A DNA stretch of 51,938 bases from Thermoplasmata archaeon (lineage in GTDB: Archaea > Thermoplasmatota > E2 > DHVEG-1), in assembly GCA_020054495.1 (NCBI GenBank), contig JAHWGK010000017.1, positions 1-51,938 on the forward strand. Direction: 5' to 3'. The translations under genes and the position numbers were made by a program. Below are positions 27,208 through 34,830 of this stretch, piece by piece. The notes beneath the pieces are model-generated. The model ran no database searches, had not been told where the DNA came from, and saw only the letters and a program-made list of their open reading frames with translations. Position 1 is the first letter of the stretch; each line of letters opens with the position of its first letter.

Positions 27208-27430
27208 GGCTTATATATGTATAAGATGGTGAGTGTCGGCTGCCCTTCTCTCTCATGGGCAAGCTTGTACCCTTTAAAAAAGAATGGGCAGCTAATGACT
27301 CACCATAGTGGGCTAATCCACACCCTCTCTCAAAAGTGTGGACCTGTACCCGTATAGAAGAGTGTCGTCGAAACGACCCTCACCATCAGTAATGTATAAA
27401 TCAGAGGTGATAGATAAAGATAATGGAAAA
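27208..27430 (+). ncRNA. Candidate bridge RNA of the IS1111-like element
   Basis: This 223-bp stretch between the transposase stop and the right inverted repeat folds well by eye. Stems: 27226-27234 with 27298-27306 (ATGGTGAGT/ACTCACCAT, perfect 9 bp), enclosing 27239-27245 with 27286-27292 (GCTGCCC/GGGCAGC) and a 40-base loop; 27317-27323 with 27336-27342 (TCCACAC/GTGTGGA) inside a loop closed by GGG/CCC; and 27364-27368 with 27373-27377 (GTCGT/ACGAC, CGAA loop). TGTACCC occurs once in each of the two large loops (27266-27272, 27345-27351). IS1111-group bridge RNAs lie at this position. Guide sequences are not assigned. Confidence 0.6.
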
Positions 27431-27460
27431 GCAACACGAAATATATGTCATGAGAAAGGA

Positions 27461-27503
27461 AAAAGAGCCTCTTCCATGACCTATGAATTATCATAGAAGA
27501 GGC
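27461..27503 (-). terminator. Intrinsic terminator of the subtilase gene
   Basis: GCCTCTTC (27467-27474) and GAAGAGGC (27496-27503) form an 8-bp stem with a smaller inner stem (TATGA/TCATA). On the minus strand the stem is followed by TCTTTTTCC. It lies just beyond the right repeat of the IS element and about 35 bp after the protease stop. Confidence 0.65.
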
Positions 27504-27537
27504 AGGAATAAGTCTTATATTTTTATTGTAATCCTAG

Positions 27538-29325
27538 TCATAAAAGTAGTCGGTGGAGTATTGGGAACAAGTTAAGATGACCTGTTAGGAAGTTAAGGAA
27601 AGTTGAAGTTTGTATTGCTTTGTTCCTTGGCATAGTAACACTAAGTGGATCAGACCATAGGCTTTCTATACCATAACTATCTCTTGCTTTAACTCTTATT
27701 TGATAATTTCCTTGTTTATTCCATTTATGAGAGGCACTACCCTTCTCCCCTGACGCAAATGGACCTACCCAATCACTTAAAGTGCTGTCATCCCAGTCAA
27801 ATAAATAGTAAAGATCATCTCCATCAGGATCAGTGTTTGCAGAGGTATTATAGGTATATTCTGTACCCTTATTCCCATCTGTAGGACCAAAAATCGAGGG
27901 TTTATTTGGTGGTAATGAAACACCAGAAGCGATTAATAGAGCTTTATGTGCATTTATTCTACCATTAGCAATTTTATCATCAGTATTAATCCAATCAGAA
28001 GCTGTATTGATAAAATCTCTTACTTCTTCATTTGTAAGACTTAGATTGTATGAAATCAATAAACCAGCAAGACCTGCAACCATTGGACATGACATAGATG
28101 TTCCATCCATAAAATCATAATTCTTATTCATTCCAAAGAGGTTCAATATAACATTATAAGTAGGCATTGTTGAATAAATTCGAAATCCAGGTGCTGTAAC
28201 GTCAACCCAATCTCCATATGTCGAAAATAAAGCAAGATTATCATCCCAGTCTGAAGCAGCAACTGCAATAACATTTTCATAAGCTGCTGGATAAAATTTA
28301 TCAGAAAACGGATCGTTTCCTGAAGCAGCAATTAAAACTACATTATTTTCATAGGCATAATCTAAGGCATCTTTTATTGAATTTTTAGGAGAAGTACTTC
28401 CCCAGCTCATACTAATAACATCAGCTCCATTATCAGTTGCATATACAATTGATTCAACAGCAGCATCTGAATTCAATTTTCCTAATATTGTACCAGCTGC
28501 CCTAAGACACATAATTTTACAATTCCAACTGGTTCCAGCAACTCCAATTCCATTATCTGTAACAGCAGAAGCAATACCAGAACAATGAGTACCATGTCCA
28601 TAATCATCTAATGGATCATTATCTGGTGCAGGATTGGAAATACTTTCACCAACAAAGTCCCATCCTATTCTATCATCAATATAACCATTGTTATCATCAT
28701 CGATTCCATTATCAGCAATTTCTTCTTCATTTATCCAAATATTTCCTTCAAGATCAGGATGAGTATAATCAACACCCGTATCAATTATAGCAATTGTTAC
28801 ATCTTGACTGCCTGTTTCAATATCCCATGCTTCTGGGGCATCAATATCTGCATCTTCAGTACCATAAATTCCCAACCAAATTTCTTGTCCGGTGTTATGA
28901 AGACCATATTGTTTATTGAAAAATTTGTCATTTGGAGTACTAAATAGGCTGAGAAGATAATTTGGTTCTGCATATTGAACAAATGGTTTTGATGAATATT
29001 CATCTACAATTGATAAAATATTAGAGTCCTCTGGGACATTAAAAATATAAATATTATCAAGAATTGTATTTTCATGATTTTTAAATATTTTAATCATAGA
29101 ACTTACTTGATATTTTTTATTTAATTCATTTATATCTGAGGGGTAATTTTTAAAATCTTCAGTAAACTTAACTATAAATTCCCCTGACACAAATTCAAAA
29201 TTTTGATTATCCAAAAAATTTATTTTTTTGATAATATATCCATTTATACTTGGTAAAATACAAGCTCCAACAAATAGGATTATAATTCCTATAACCAAAC
29301 CTTTCCTAAAAACAAAATTTTTCAT
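27538..29325 (-). CDS. Secreted subtilisin-like serine protease with PKD domain
   Basis: 595 residues, extracellular S8 peptidase. Signal peptide (about 1-29), propeptide (about 42-125, EFIVKFTEDF...VQYAEPNYLLS), catalytic domain with Asp182 (IIDTGVDYTHPD), His246 (GHGTHCSG), oxyanion Asn337 (AASGND) and Ser410 (GTSMSCPM). An acidic insert at 200-220 (IDDDNNGYIDD) is probably a calcium site. A PKD-like domain spans about 474-562, then the tail MPRNKAIQTSTFLNFLTGHL and NLFPILHRLLL, shared with the 942-residue protein. GGGAGGTAGG precedes the ATG. It is probably a surface or secreted protease for peptide scavenging. Confidence 0.93.
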   Translation of the reverse strand: MKNFVFRKGLVIGIIILFVGACILPSINGYIIKKINFLDNQNFEFVSGEFIVKFTEDFKNYPSDINELNKKYQVSSMIKIFKNHENTILDNIYIFNVPEDSNILSIVDEYSSKPFVQYAEPNYLLSLFSTPNDKFFNKQYGLHNTGQEIWLGIYGTEDADIDAPEAWDIETGSQDVTIAIIDTGVDYTHPDLEGNIWINEEEIADNGIDDDNNGYIDDRIGWDFVGESISNPAPDNDPLDDYGHGTHCSGIASAVTDNGIGVAGTSWNCKIMCLRAAGTILGKLNSDAAVESIVYATDNGADVISMSWGSTSPKNSIKDALDYAYENNVVLIAASGNDPFSDKFYPAAYENVIAVAASDWDDNLALFSTYGDWVDVTAPGFRIYSTMPTYNVILNLFGMNKNYDFMDGTSMSCPMVAGLAGLLISYNLSLTNEEVRDFINTASDWINTDDKIANGRINAHKALLIASGVSLPPNKPSIFGPTDGNKGTEYTYNTSANTDPDGDDLYYLFDWDDSTLSDWVGPFASGEKGSASHKWNKQGNYQIRVKARDSYGIESLWSDPLSVTMPRNKAIQTSTFLNFLTGHLNLFPILHRLLL

Positions 29326-30246
29326 TTTTTCCTACCTCCCATTTAATATTTGAAACTTGTAATAAAGTAGTTTAATTAAAAGATTTCTAAAAAATTAAAC
29401 AAATAATATAAAAACTGATTTCAAAACAAAAAAGATAAAGAAAAAAGATTACTCTTCAATTGAAACTCATTTGTTCGTTCTTCGTTTTTAAATCTTTCAT
29501 ATGGAATCCAAAGAGATCATTATAAATTGATGTTTAAAATCTTAAAAGAAATCACCAACGTTCAAAAAACAATGCTTAAAGCACATCTTATCCCTTAAGT
29601 TTCCAATTCATATTTTTAACGCAAAAACCCCCAATCCATCAGATATAAAGCCTAAATAAAATTTAAACAAAAAAAAATTGAAATTAAAACAATTAAATAA
29701 TAATGTGATTTAATACAAATAATTCAAAGTGATTTTCAATATATTTAAACTTTAAAAAAGGAAGTTGAAGAGAATATACACCTTCTTGGTAAAGTGGACC
29801 TAAAAGTATTGCATTAAAAGATTTATTAAAAGAGCGTTAACTCATTTAACAAACTTGTAAAAACAAAACCTTAAAGTGTCTCTAATATCCACCAAATAAT
29901 ATAGCCTTTAACGGTCTTAACTAAAATCTAAAAACCCACCACCTCTCAGCTCTGTTCAAAATCCGGTTGGTAAAATCAGTCCTAGCCCTTCAAAATATTG
30001 TCTCATTTCCACTGAAGAAAAAAACACCTTTTAATCATTTCCAAAATCTGGTTGGCATATATTACGTTAGCCCTGTCCAATATGTCTCTCAAAAACCTGT
30101 ATTATTTCCAATATTCGGGTGGCAAACTGGATTTAAAATTCAAGTGATAACATTTCCAAAATTTAGTTGGTATTTTCCAGAGCCAGATCAGAGCTTCAAG
30201 CAACTCATTTTAAAACAAATAGCTAAATTCTAGGTATCCATCCTAT
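29326..30246. other. 921-bp gene-free region
   Basis: The left third is very AT-rich promoter DNA for the protease. The right third carries the degenerate repeat array at 29955-30170. I see no convincing gene; an 88-codon frame at 29967 simply reads through the repeats. Confidence 0.5.
29955..30170. repeat. Degenerate direct repeats (TTTCCAAAATCTGGTTGG type)
   Basis: Four imperfect copies of TTTCCAAAATYTGGTTGG lie at 29955, 30038, 30104 and 30152, with spacing shrinking from about 86 to 66 to 48 bases. In the first two copies similarity extends about 50 bases and includes a second block (TAGCCCTTCAAAATATTGTC / TAGCCCTGTCCAATATGTCT). Origin and role are unknown. Confidence 0.55.
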
Positions 30247-31713
30247 TTATAGCGACAATTCCCCTTTTCTTAATGCCTCAACAGGCGACAGCATCGATGC
30301 TTTTTTTGCAGGAATCGCAGCTGCAAGCACTGAAAGTGTTACAGGCAAAACAAGCGCTATCAAAAGGGTCAGCCAGTTAATAATAAAACCAACTTTTAGC
30401 TGAGTACCTGCAATAAACTCTACACTAAGCCCATATAAATTCACAAGATTCATTACAACAAACGATAATATAATTCCCAAAATGCCAGCAATTAGACCTA
30501 TGATTAACCCCTGGTATAAGAAGATCTTAAAGATCACTCTATCCCGCGCACCAAATGCTTTCAGTGAACCAATCTCCCGCGTTTTACGCATTATAATAGA
30601 ATCCATTACATATTTTATAGTAGCTCCGCACAAAAACAAGGTAACAATAATACTCCCCCATAGCATTATTGTTACTACATCTTGCATGGATCCTGCAATA
30701 TATACTAAGAAATCATGCCAACTGTAAACCTTCAAAAAAGGAACAATACTACTAACCTCTTCTTTTACTTGCTCAGAGTGCCCTATAGGGTCTAGCGAGT
30801 GCAATGGATCTGGTGCTTTAACTATTACAACATCCCCCCGGTCACGGTCAATTTTTATAGGACTATAGCCACGGAATGTGCCAACTCCCGGTATATGCCA
30901 GTCTTTGCCAGTTATCTCTCCGTATCTTTTTATCTCTCTAAGTGAATCAGCATGCATAAACCACATCAAGGCATCCAAAAGAGGGGTACCGCTTTCATAT
31001 AAACCTATAACCTTAACATTAATTGTAGCATAACTCGTCTCTCTTCCAGACACACTTAATGTAAGTGACAAAGTCTTACCTACATCTATTGAAGGATGGA
31101 TTTTTGCTGATGTAGCGCCAACAATTATAGGATAGGGTTCATCGCCCTCCAAAAGTTTTTCACCTGAGCCCCATGAAAAATCAGGTAATTTTCCAGGGCC
31201 TTCTATTTCAATATATAGCGGAGTATGCCCTCTTAAAATTGGGTCACTATCTCTAAAAAATCTACCTTTAACTATCTTATTTGCAATTCCTGAAATTTCG
31301 TTGTCTTTTTCTGGAGAGATTCCCTGGATAGTACACGCATCAACTGCTTCCCCGGCAGTACCTAATCCATATGTTCCTTGAGCCGTTACTCTAATCGCGG
31401 TCTTATAGCCTGGAAGGTCTCTTTCTACTCTCCTAGCTATCTCCCCTGCATTTTTTAGCTCAAAAGTGGTACCATATAAATCTCGAATATTACTGTCCTC
31501 ATCAACGATTACTGCATCAGAAGTTACAAGTTTAGTAGTGTCATCCACAACCTGTGTCATATAATTCAAATAAGCATTCTCAAGCATGAAAGAAGTCATT
31601 GTAAGGGCAATAACAATAATTATTATTGTATAGATTCTCTTGTGATCTTTTAATTCCCCAATGGCTAAACGACTACTAATCCCCACGCTTACCATCTCCT
31701 GTGGCTTTGCCAA
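30247..31713 (-). CDS. FtsX/MacB-type ABC transporter permease
   Basis: 488 residues. One membrane segment near 30-50 (IYTIIIIVIALTMTSFMLENAYL), a large extracytoplasmic domain (about 55-340), then three membrane segments near 350-475 (MLWGSIIVTLFLCGATIKYVM; IFLYQGLIIGLIAGILGIILSFVVM; WLTLLIALVLPVTLSVLAAAIPAKKASMLSPVEALRKGE). The closing A..IPA..A..L.PVEALR motif is diagnostic of the MacB/FtsX family. The 5' end overlaps the ATPase gene by 38 bp. It exports lipids, peptides or proteins rather than importing solutes; the substrate is unknown. Confidence 0.88.
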   Translation of the reverse strand: MAKPQEMVSVGISSRLAIGELKDHKRIYTIIIIVIALTMTSFMLENAYLNYMTQVVDDTTKLVTSDAVIVDEDSNIRDLYGTTFELKNAGEIARRVERDLPGYKTAIRVTAQGTYGLGTAGEAVDACTIQGISPEKDNEISGIANKIVKGRFFRDSDPILRGHTPLYIEIEGPGKLPDFSWGSGEKLLEGDEPYPIIVGATSAKIHPSIDVGKTLSLTLSVSGRETSYATINVKVIGLYESGTPLLDALMWFMHADSLREIKRYGEITGKDWHIPGVGTFRGYSPIKIDRDRGDVVIVKAPDPLHSLDPIGHSEQVKEEVSSIVPFLKVYSWHDFLVYIAGSMQDVVTIMLWGSIIVTLFLCGATIKYVMDSIIMRKTREIGSLKAFGARDRVIFKIFLYQGLIIGLIAGILGIILSFVVMNLVNLYGLSVEFIAGTQLKVGFIINWLTLLIALVLPVTLSVLAAAIPAKKASMLSPVEALRKGELSL

Positions 31714-32443
31714 GATTTTTTACCACTTTTATAAAATCTTTAGATTTTCCGACAGTGTCGCCCACGAGCCTTCCGTCTTTCAAAGCAACAGTTCTATTTC
31801 CATAGCTTGCTATGTGAATATCATGAGAAACAAAAACAGAGGTTACATTTCTCGTTTTGTTCATCTTGACAAGAAGCTCCATAATCTCTTTACTACTGTC
31901 TGAATCTAAGGCACCGGTGGGTTCATCTGCAAGAACGAGAACAGGCTCATTGATGAGAGCACGTGCAATAGCAACCCTTTGCTGCTCACCACCAGACAAA
32001 TGTATACCTTTATGATCCGAACGATGAAGAATGCCTACCTCTTTTAACAAAATTTGCGCTCTCTTTTCTAACCCTGAAGAATCTTTTTTCATTATTAGAC
32101 CGGGTAAAATCACATTTTCTAAGACCGTCAAGCGCGGTATAAGATTATAATTCTGAAACACAAATCCGAGCTTCTCCCCCCTAAATAAAGCGATTTCTTT
32201 ACCACTGATATTGGACGTATTCTTTCCATCAATATACACCTGGCCCGAAGATGGCCTATCTAAAAGACCCATGCAATGTAGAAGCGTAGATTTACCACAA
32301 CCCGATGGACCAATAATAGAAACAAACTCCCCCGGATAAACCTTCAACGAAACACGGTCCAACGCATTAACTACATTGCCATAATCATCGTACTTTTTAG
32401 ATATACGGTCGAGTTTGATGATAGGATTTCGCGTTTTAGGCAT
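31676..32443 (-). CDS. ABC transporter ATPase, MacB/LolD type
   Basis: 255 residues. Walker [13 protein letters not shown]-loop [21 protein letters not shown], signature [15 protein letters not shown], Walker [25 protein letters not shown] and H-loop SHD are all present; the DEPTGALD form is typical of the LolD/MacB group. It drives the FtsX-type permease encoded immediately downstream. A C-terminal extension of about 25 residues overlaps the permease start. The gene ends with TAG, a second clear use of amber as a stop. Confidence 0.92.
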   Translation of the reverse strand: MPKTRNPIIKLDRISKKYDDYGNVVNALDRVSLKVYPGEFVSIIGPSGCGKSTLLHCMGLLDRPSSGQVYIDGKNTSNISGKEIALFRGEKLGFVFQNYNLIPRLTVLENVILPGLIMKKDSSGLEKRAQILLKEVGILHRSDHKGIHLSGGEQQRVAIARALINEPVLVLADEPTGALDSDSSKEIMELLVKMNKTRNVTSVFVSHDIHIASYGNRTVALKDGRLVGDTVGKSKDFIKVVKNLGKATGDGKRGD

Positions 32444-32546
32444 GGCATCTCTGAGTTAATAAGAAAAAACCAATATAAAAAATTACTGATAAATACTATT
32501 AAATAAATTAAAAGATAGATATAGAATACTAAATTAATTGCCTAAT

Positions 32547-32831
32547 TTATCCTACGTAATGTGATATTCCTTTGTCGTCATCTTTCTTATCGTCTGCTTT
32601 TGCACTTAAAATATCAATTAAAAGTATCACATGGAGTGGTACGATCCTTATTTTACCTGCCCTATCTCCGTGACTTGCACTAAGTTCTATTAAAAGACCT
32701 GTTTCATCAAGACCAATAGAGATAAAACCCTTGAATACTCCTTCAGTTTCAAGAACAGTGTCTCTTCCACCAAGAGATGTTATTTTATATTCAGAGCCTT
32801 CTGTCAATCCCATCTTTTCTTCTTTATTCAT
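32547..32831 (-). CDS. Small beta-rich protein, unknown function
   Basis: 94 residues. Strands such as EGSEYKITSLGGRDTVLETEGVFKGFISIGLDETGLLIELSA suggest a small SH3/Sm-like barrel, with an acidic Lys/Asp tail. I do not assign a family with certainty; small archaeal proteins of this kind often sit beside regulators. Its ATG overlaps the stop of the winged-helix gene (ATGA), so the two are translationally coupled. It is the last gene of that pair; the ABC ATPase start is about 100 bp on. Confidence 0.6.
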   Translation of the reverse strand: MNKEEKMGLTEGSEYKITSLGGRDTVLETEGVFKGFISIGLDETGLLIELSASHGDRAGKIRIVPLHVILLIDILSAKADDKKDDDKGISHYVG

Positions 32832-33274
32832 TCGATGCCCTTCCTTTGTTTTTCAATAAGTTTCTGTAAGTGCTCAACAGTTTTGCCATAATTTTCTATT
32901 GCCACTTTAAGATGAGCTTCGACAAAGGTCCAAGCTTTTTGAATGTTTCCATACCTCAAACGATAGGCTTTCTTATTCTGTTGAGTATTCTCATCTAAAA
33001 CCTGAATTTCTTCGAGAATATCAAATCCTTTGAGCTTGTTAAGATGCCTATAAACTGTAGGTTTTGATGTATTGAGTTTAGCAGAAATTTCATCAACATA
33101 CCATGCTTTTGTTGGATGCTTTAAGAAAAAATCTGAAAAGAGCTTAAAAGGAACACCCGGATCGGCGCCTTTGGATAGGTAACCGATTTGTTCAAAAAAT
33201 TTCTTTGCAACGATATCTGGGTCATCTTCACCAACTAACGGAGTATTACTAACTATCTGCATCTCAAATACCAT
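32828..33274 (-). CDS. Winged-helix transcriptional regulator
   Basis: 148 residues from ATG 33274, chosen because GAGGTG lies six bases upstream; an ATG at 33307 lacks a site. Residues about 45-105 form a winged helix (FSDFFLKHPTKAWYVDEISAKLNTSKPTVYRHLNKLKGFDILEE), followed by a wing (KAYRLRYGNIQKAWTFVEAHL) and a long C-terminal helix likely to dimerise. It resembles archaeal ArsR/TrmB-type regulators without an effector domain. Being next to glnA and the ABC exporter, it could control either; the sequence does not say which. Confidence 0.75.
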   Translation of the reverse strand: MVFEMQIVSNTPLVGEDDPDIVAKKFFEQIGYLSKGADPGVPFKLFSDFFLKHPTKAWYVDEISAKLNTSKPTVYRHLNKLKGFDILEEIQVLDENTQQNKKAYRLRYGNIQKAWTFVEAHLKVAIENYGKTVEHLQKLIEKQRKGIE

Positions 33275-33371
33275 ATAAAACACCTCAAAGTGGAATGCAA
33301 TAACCAATTTATAAGATTTGTTTAACTATGAAAAGGAAAAGAGATAAATGGGTATAGAATAAACCTTAAAA

Positions 33372-34709
33372 TCATAAAATAGGTAGATACTTATCGATCT
33401 CCCATTTTGTAACCTGAGTTCGATATTCCCTCCATTCATTTTGTTTAACATGTAAGAAAGCATTGAAAATATGATCACCAAGTGTTTCTTTTACAAGACT
33501 GCTGCCTTTCATGAAAGAAAGTGCATGCCCAAGACTTTCAGGCAGATGATGAATATTGTATTTTTCTTTTTCTGTCTCTGATAGCTCATAAATATTTTTT
33601 TCAACAGGGGCAGGAGGATCTAATTTCCCTTCGATACCCTTTAACCCTGCAGCAAGCATAACTGCAAATTGCAGATAGGGGTTTCCAGACAGATCTGGGC
33701 TTCTCAATTCACACCTAGTGCCGTTTCCTCTTCCAGTTGGGATGCGTATTAATGCACTTCTATTTCTGTTAGCCCAAGAGATATACGTAGGAGCTTCATA
33801 TCCCGGGACAAGTCTCTTATATGAATTAACTATTGGATTAAGTATAACAGTAATTTCCTTTATGTATTGGATTAAACCAGCAATGAACTGTTTAGCTAAT
33901 TTACTCAATTGATCGTCGTCCTTCGGATCATGAAAAGCGTTTTTTCCATTCTTTGTAAAAAGAGATAGATGAGTATGCATGCCTGAACCATTTAAGCCAA
34001 ATGTTGGTTTAGGCATAAACGAAGCGTGTAGTTCGTGTTTTCGTGCAATTACTTTTGTTACATACTTTAAAGTTATTACTCTATCAGCAACAGTAAGGGC
34101 ATCGGAGAAGTGGAAATTTATCTCATGTTGCCCAGCTGAGACCTCATGATGCGATGTATATGTATCTATTCCAAAAGCTTTGAGGGCAATAGAAATATCT
34201 GATCGAACACCTTCGGCAAGATCACGATGAGATAAATCAAAATAGCCTGCAGCATCATTTGGAATCAATGTAGTATCATCACCATTTTTTTTAAACAAAA
34301 AGAATTCGCACTCAGGTCCGGTATTATAAATATAACCTAATTTTTTAGCTTTGCTTACAACCCTTTCAAGTACGTATTTTGAATCTCCAATGAATCGTTT
34401 CCCATTTGGCTCATAGATATCACAATTGAGCTTTGCTGTTTTTCTTTTTTCAATTTCTTCTGGCAAAATTACAAAACTTTTGGGATCAGGTTTTGCAATT
34501 TTATCTGATTCTTCAATGGTTGCATAACCCGCAATAGAAGATGCATCAAAAGGTATACCATAATCCAAGGCTTCTTCAAGTCTGCCTGGAGGAATTACGA
34601 TGTTTTTTGGCATACCAAGAATATCAATAAACTGCATGCGAACAAAAAGAACTTTTTCCTTTTTTACTCTATTTAAGACATCTTCTTTGGTATTAATTCC
34701 TGTGCTCAT
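33372..34709 (-). CDS. glnA: Glutamine synthetase, type I
   Basis: 445 residues, the length of GSI-alpha enzymes. It makes glutamine from glutamate, ammonia and ATP. Motifs: YIYNTGPECEFFLFK and SHHEVSAGQHEINFHF (metal and glutamate sites), FGLNGSGMHTHLSL, LVPGYEAPTYISWANRNRSALIRIP, and a C-terminal stretch ENIYELSETEKEKY lacking the extended GSI-beta region. Absence of that region suggests no adenylylation control; feedback or regulator control is more likely. It has its own ribosome site (AAGGAG) and about 120 bp of promoter DNA after gltB, so it may be transcribed separately. Confidence 0.95.
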   Translation of the reverse strand: MSTGINTKEDVLNRVKKEKVLFVRMQFIDILGMPKNIVIPPGRLEEALDYGIPFDASSIAGYATIEESDKIAKPDPKSFVILPEEIEKRKTAKLNCDIYEPNGKRFIGDSKYVLERVVSKAKKLGYIYNTGPECEFFLFKKNGDDTTLIPNDAAGYFDLSHRDLAEGVRSDISIALKAFGIDTYTSHHEVSAGQHEINFHFSDALTVADRVITLKYVTKVIARKHELHASFMPKPTFGLNGSGMHTHLSLFTKNGKNAFHDPKDDDQLSKLAKQFIAGLIQYIKEITVILNPIVNSYKRLVPGYEAPTYISWANRNRSALIRIPTGRGNGTRCELRSPDLSGNPYLQFAVMLAAGLKGIEGKLDPPAPVEKNIYELSETEKEKYNIHHLPESLGHALSFMKGSSLVKETLGDHIFNAFLHVKQNEWREYRTQVTKWEIDKYLPIL

Positions 34710-34830
34710 CTATTCCCTTTCTCCTTTACCTAAAATAAACTTAGATTTTATATTGTATGTGTTTATATGTATTAAAAGTTGATTTTACTTTTTGTTTCCC
34801 GTCTGGCATATAAAGAATACTAATGGCGGT

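Larger units (their letters stand above)
26151..27440 (+). mobile_element. IS110-family element, IS1111-like, with subterminal inverted repeats
   Basis: TTCGTGTTGC (26151-26160) and GCAACACGAA (27431-27440) are perfect 10-bp inverted repeats bracketing an IS110-type transposase gene and a 223-bp 3' non-coding stretch. Short subterminal inverted repeats and a long right-end non-coding region are hallmarks of the IS1111 group. The true ends should lie a few bases outside the repeats. I see no target duplication, which fits the family. The element sits between the AbiE operon and the terminator of the subtilase gene. Confidence 0.8.

Noticed and set aside
27246..27285. TCTCATG in the first big loop of the candidate bridge RNA is complementary to CATGAGA just outside the right repeat, and AAGAAT to ATTCTT outside the left repeat
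   Set aside because: As target guides both would pair with the same strand, which does not fit the known left/right guide geometry; matches of 6-7 bases are expected by chance.
29967..30233. 88-codon frame with repeated FQNLVG / FPIFGW / FPKFSW phrases
   Set aside because: It simply translates the degenerate DNA repeats; no ribosome site and no protein-like features beyond the repeat.
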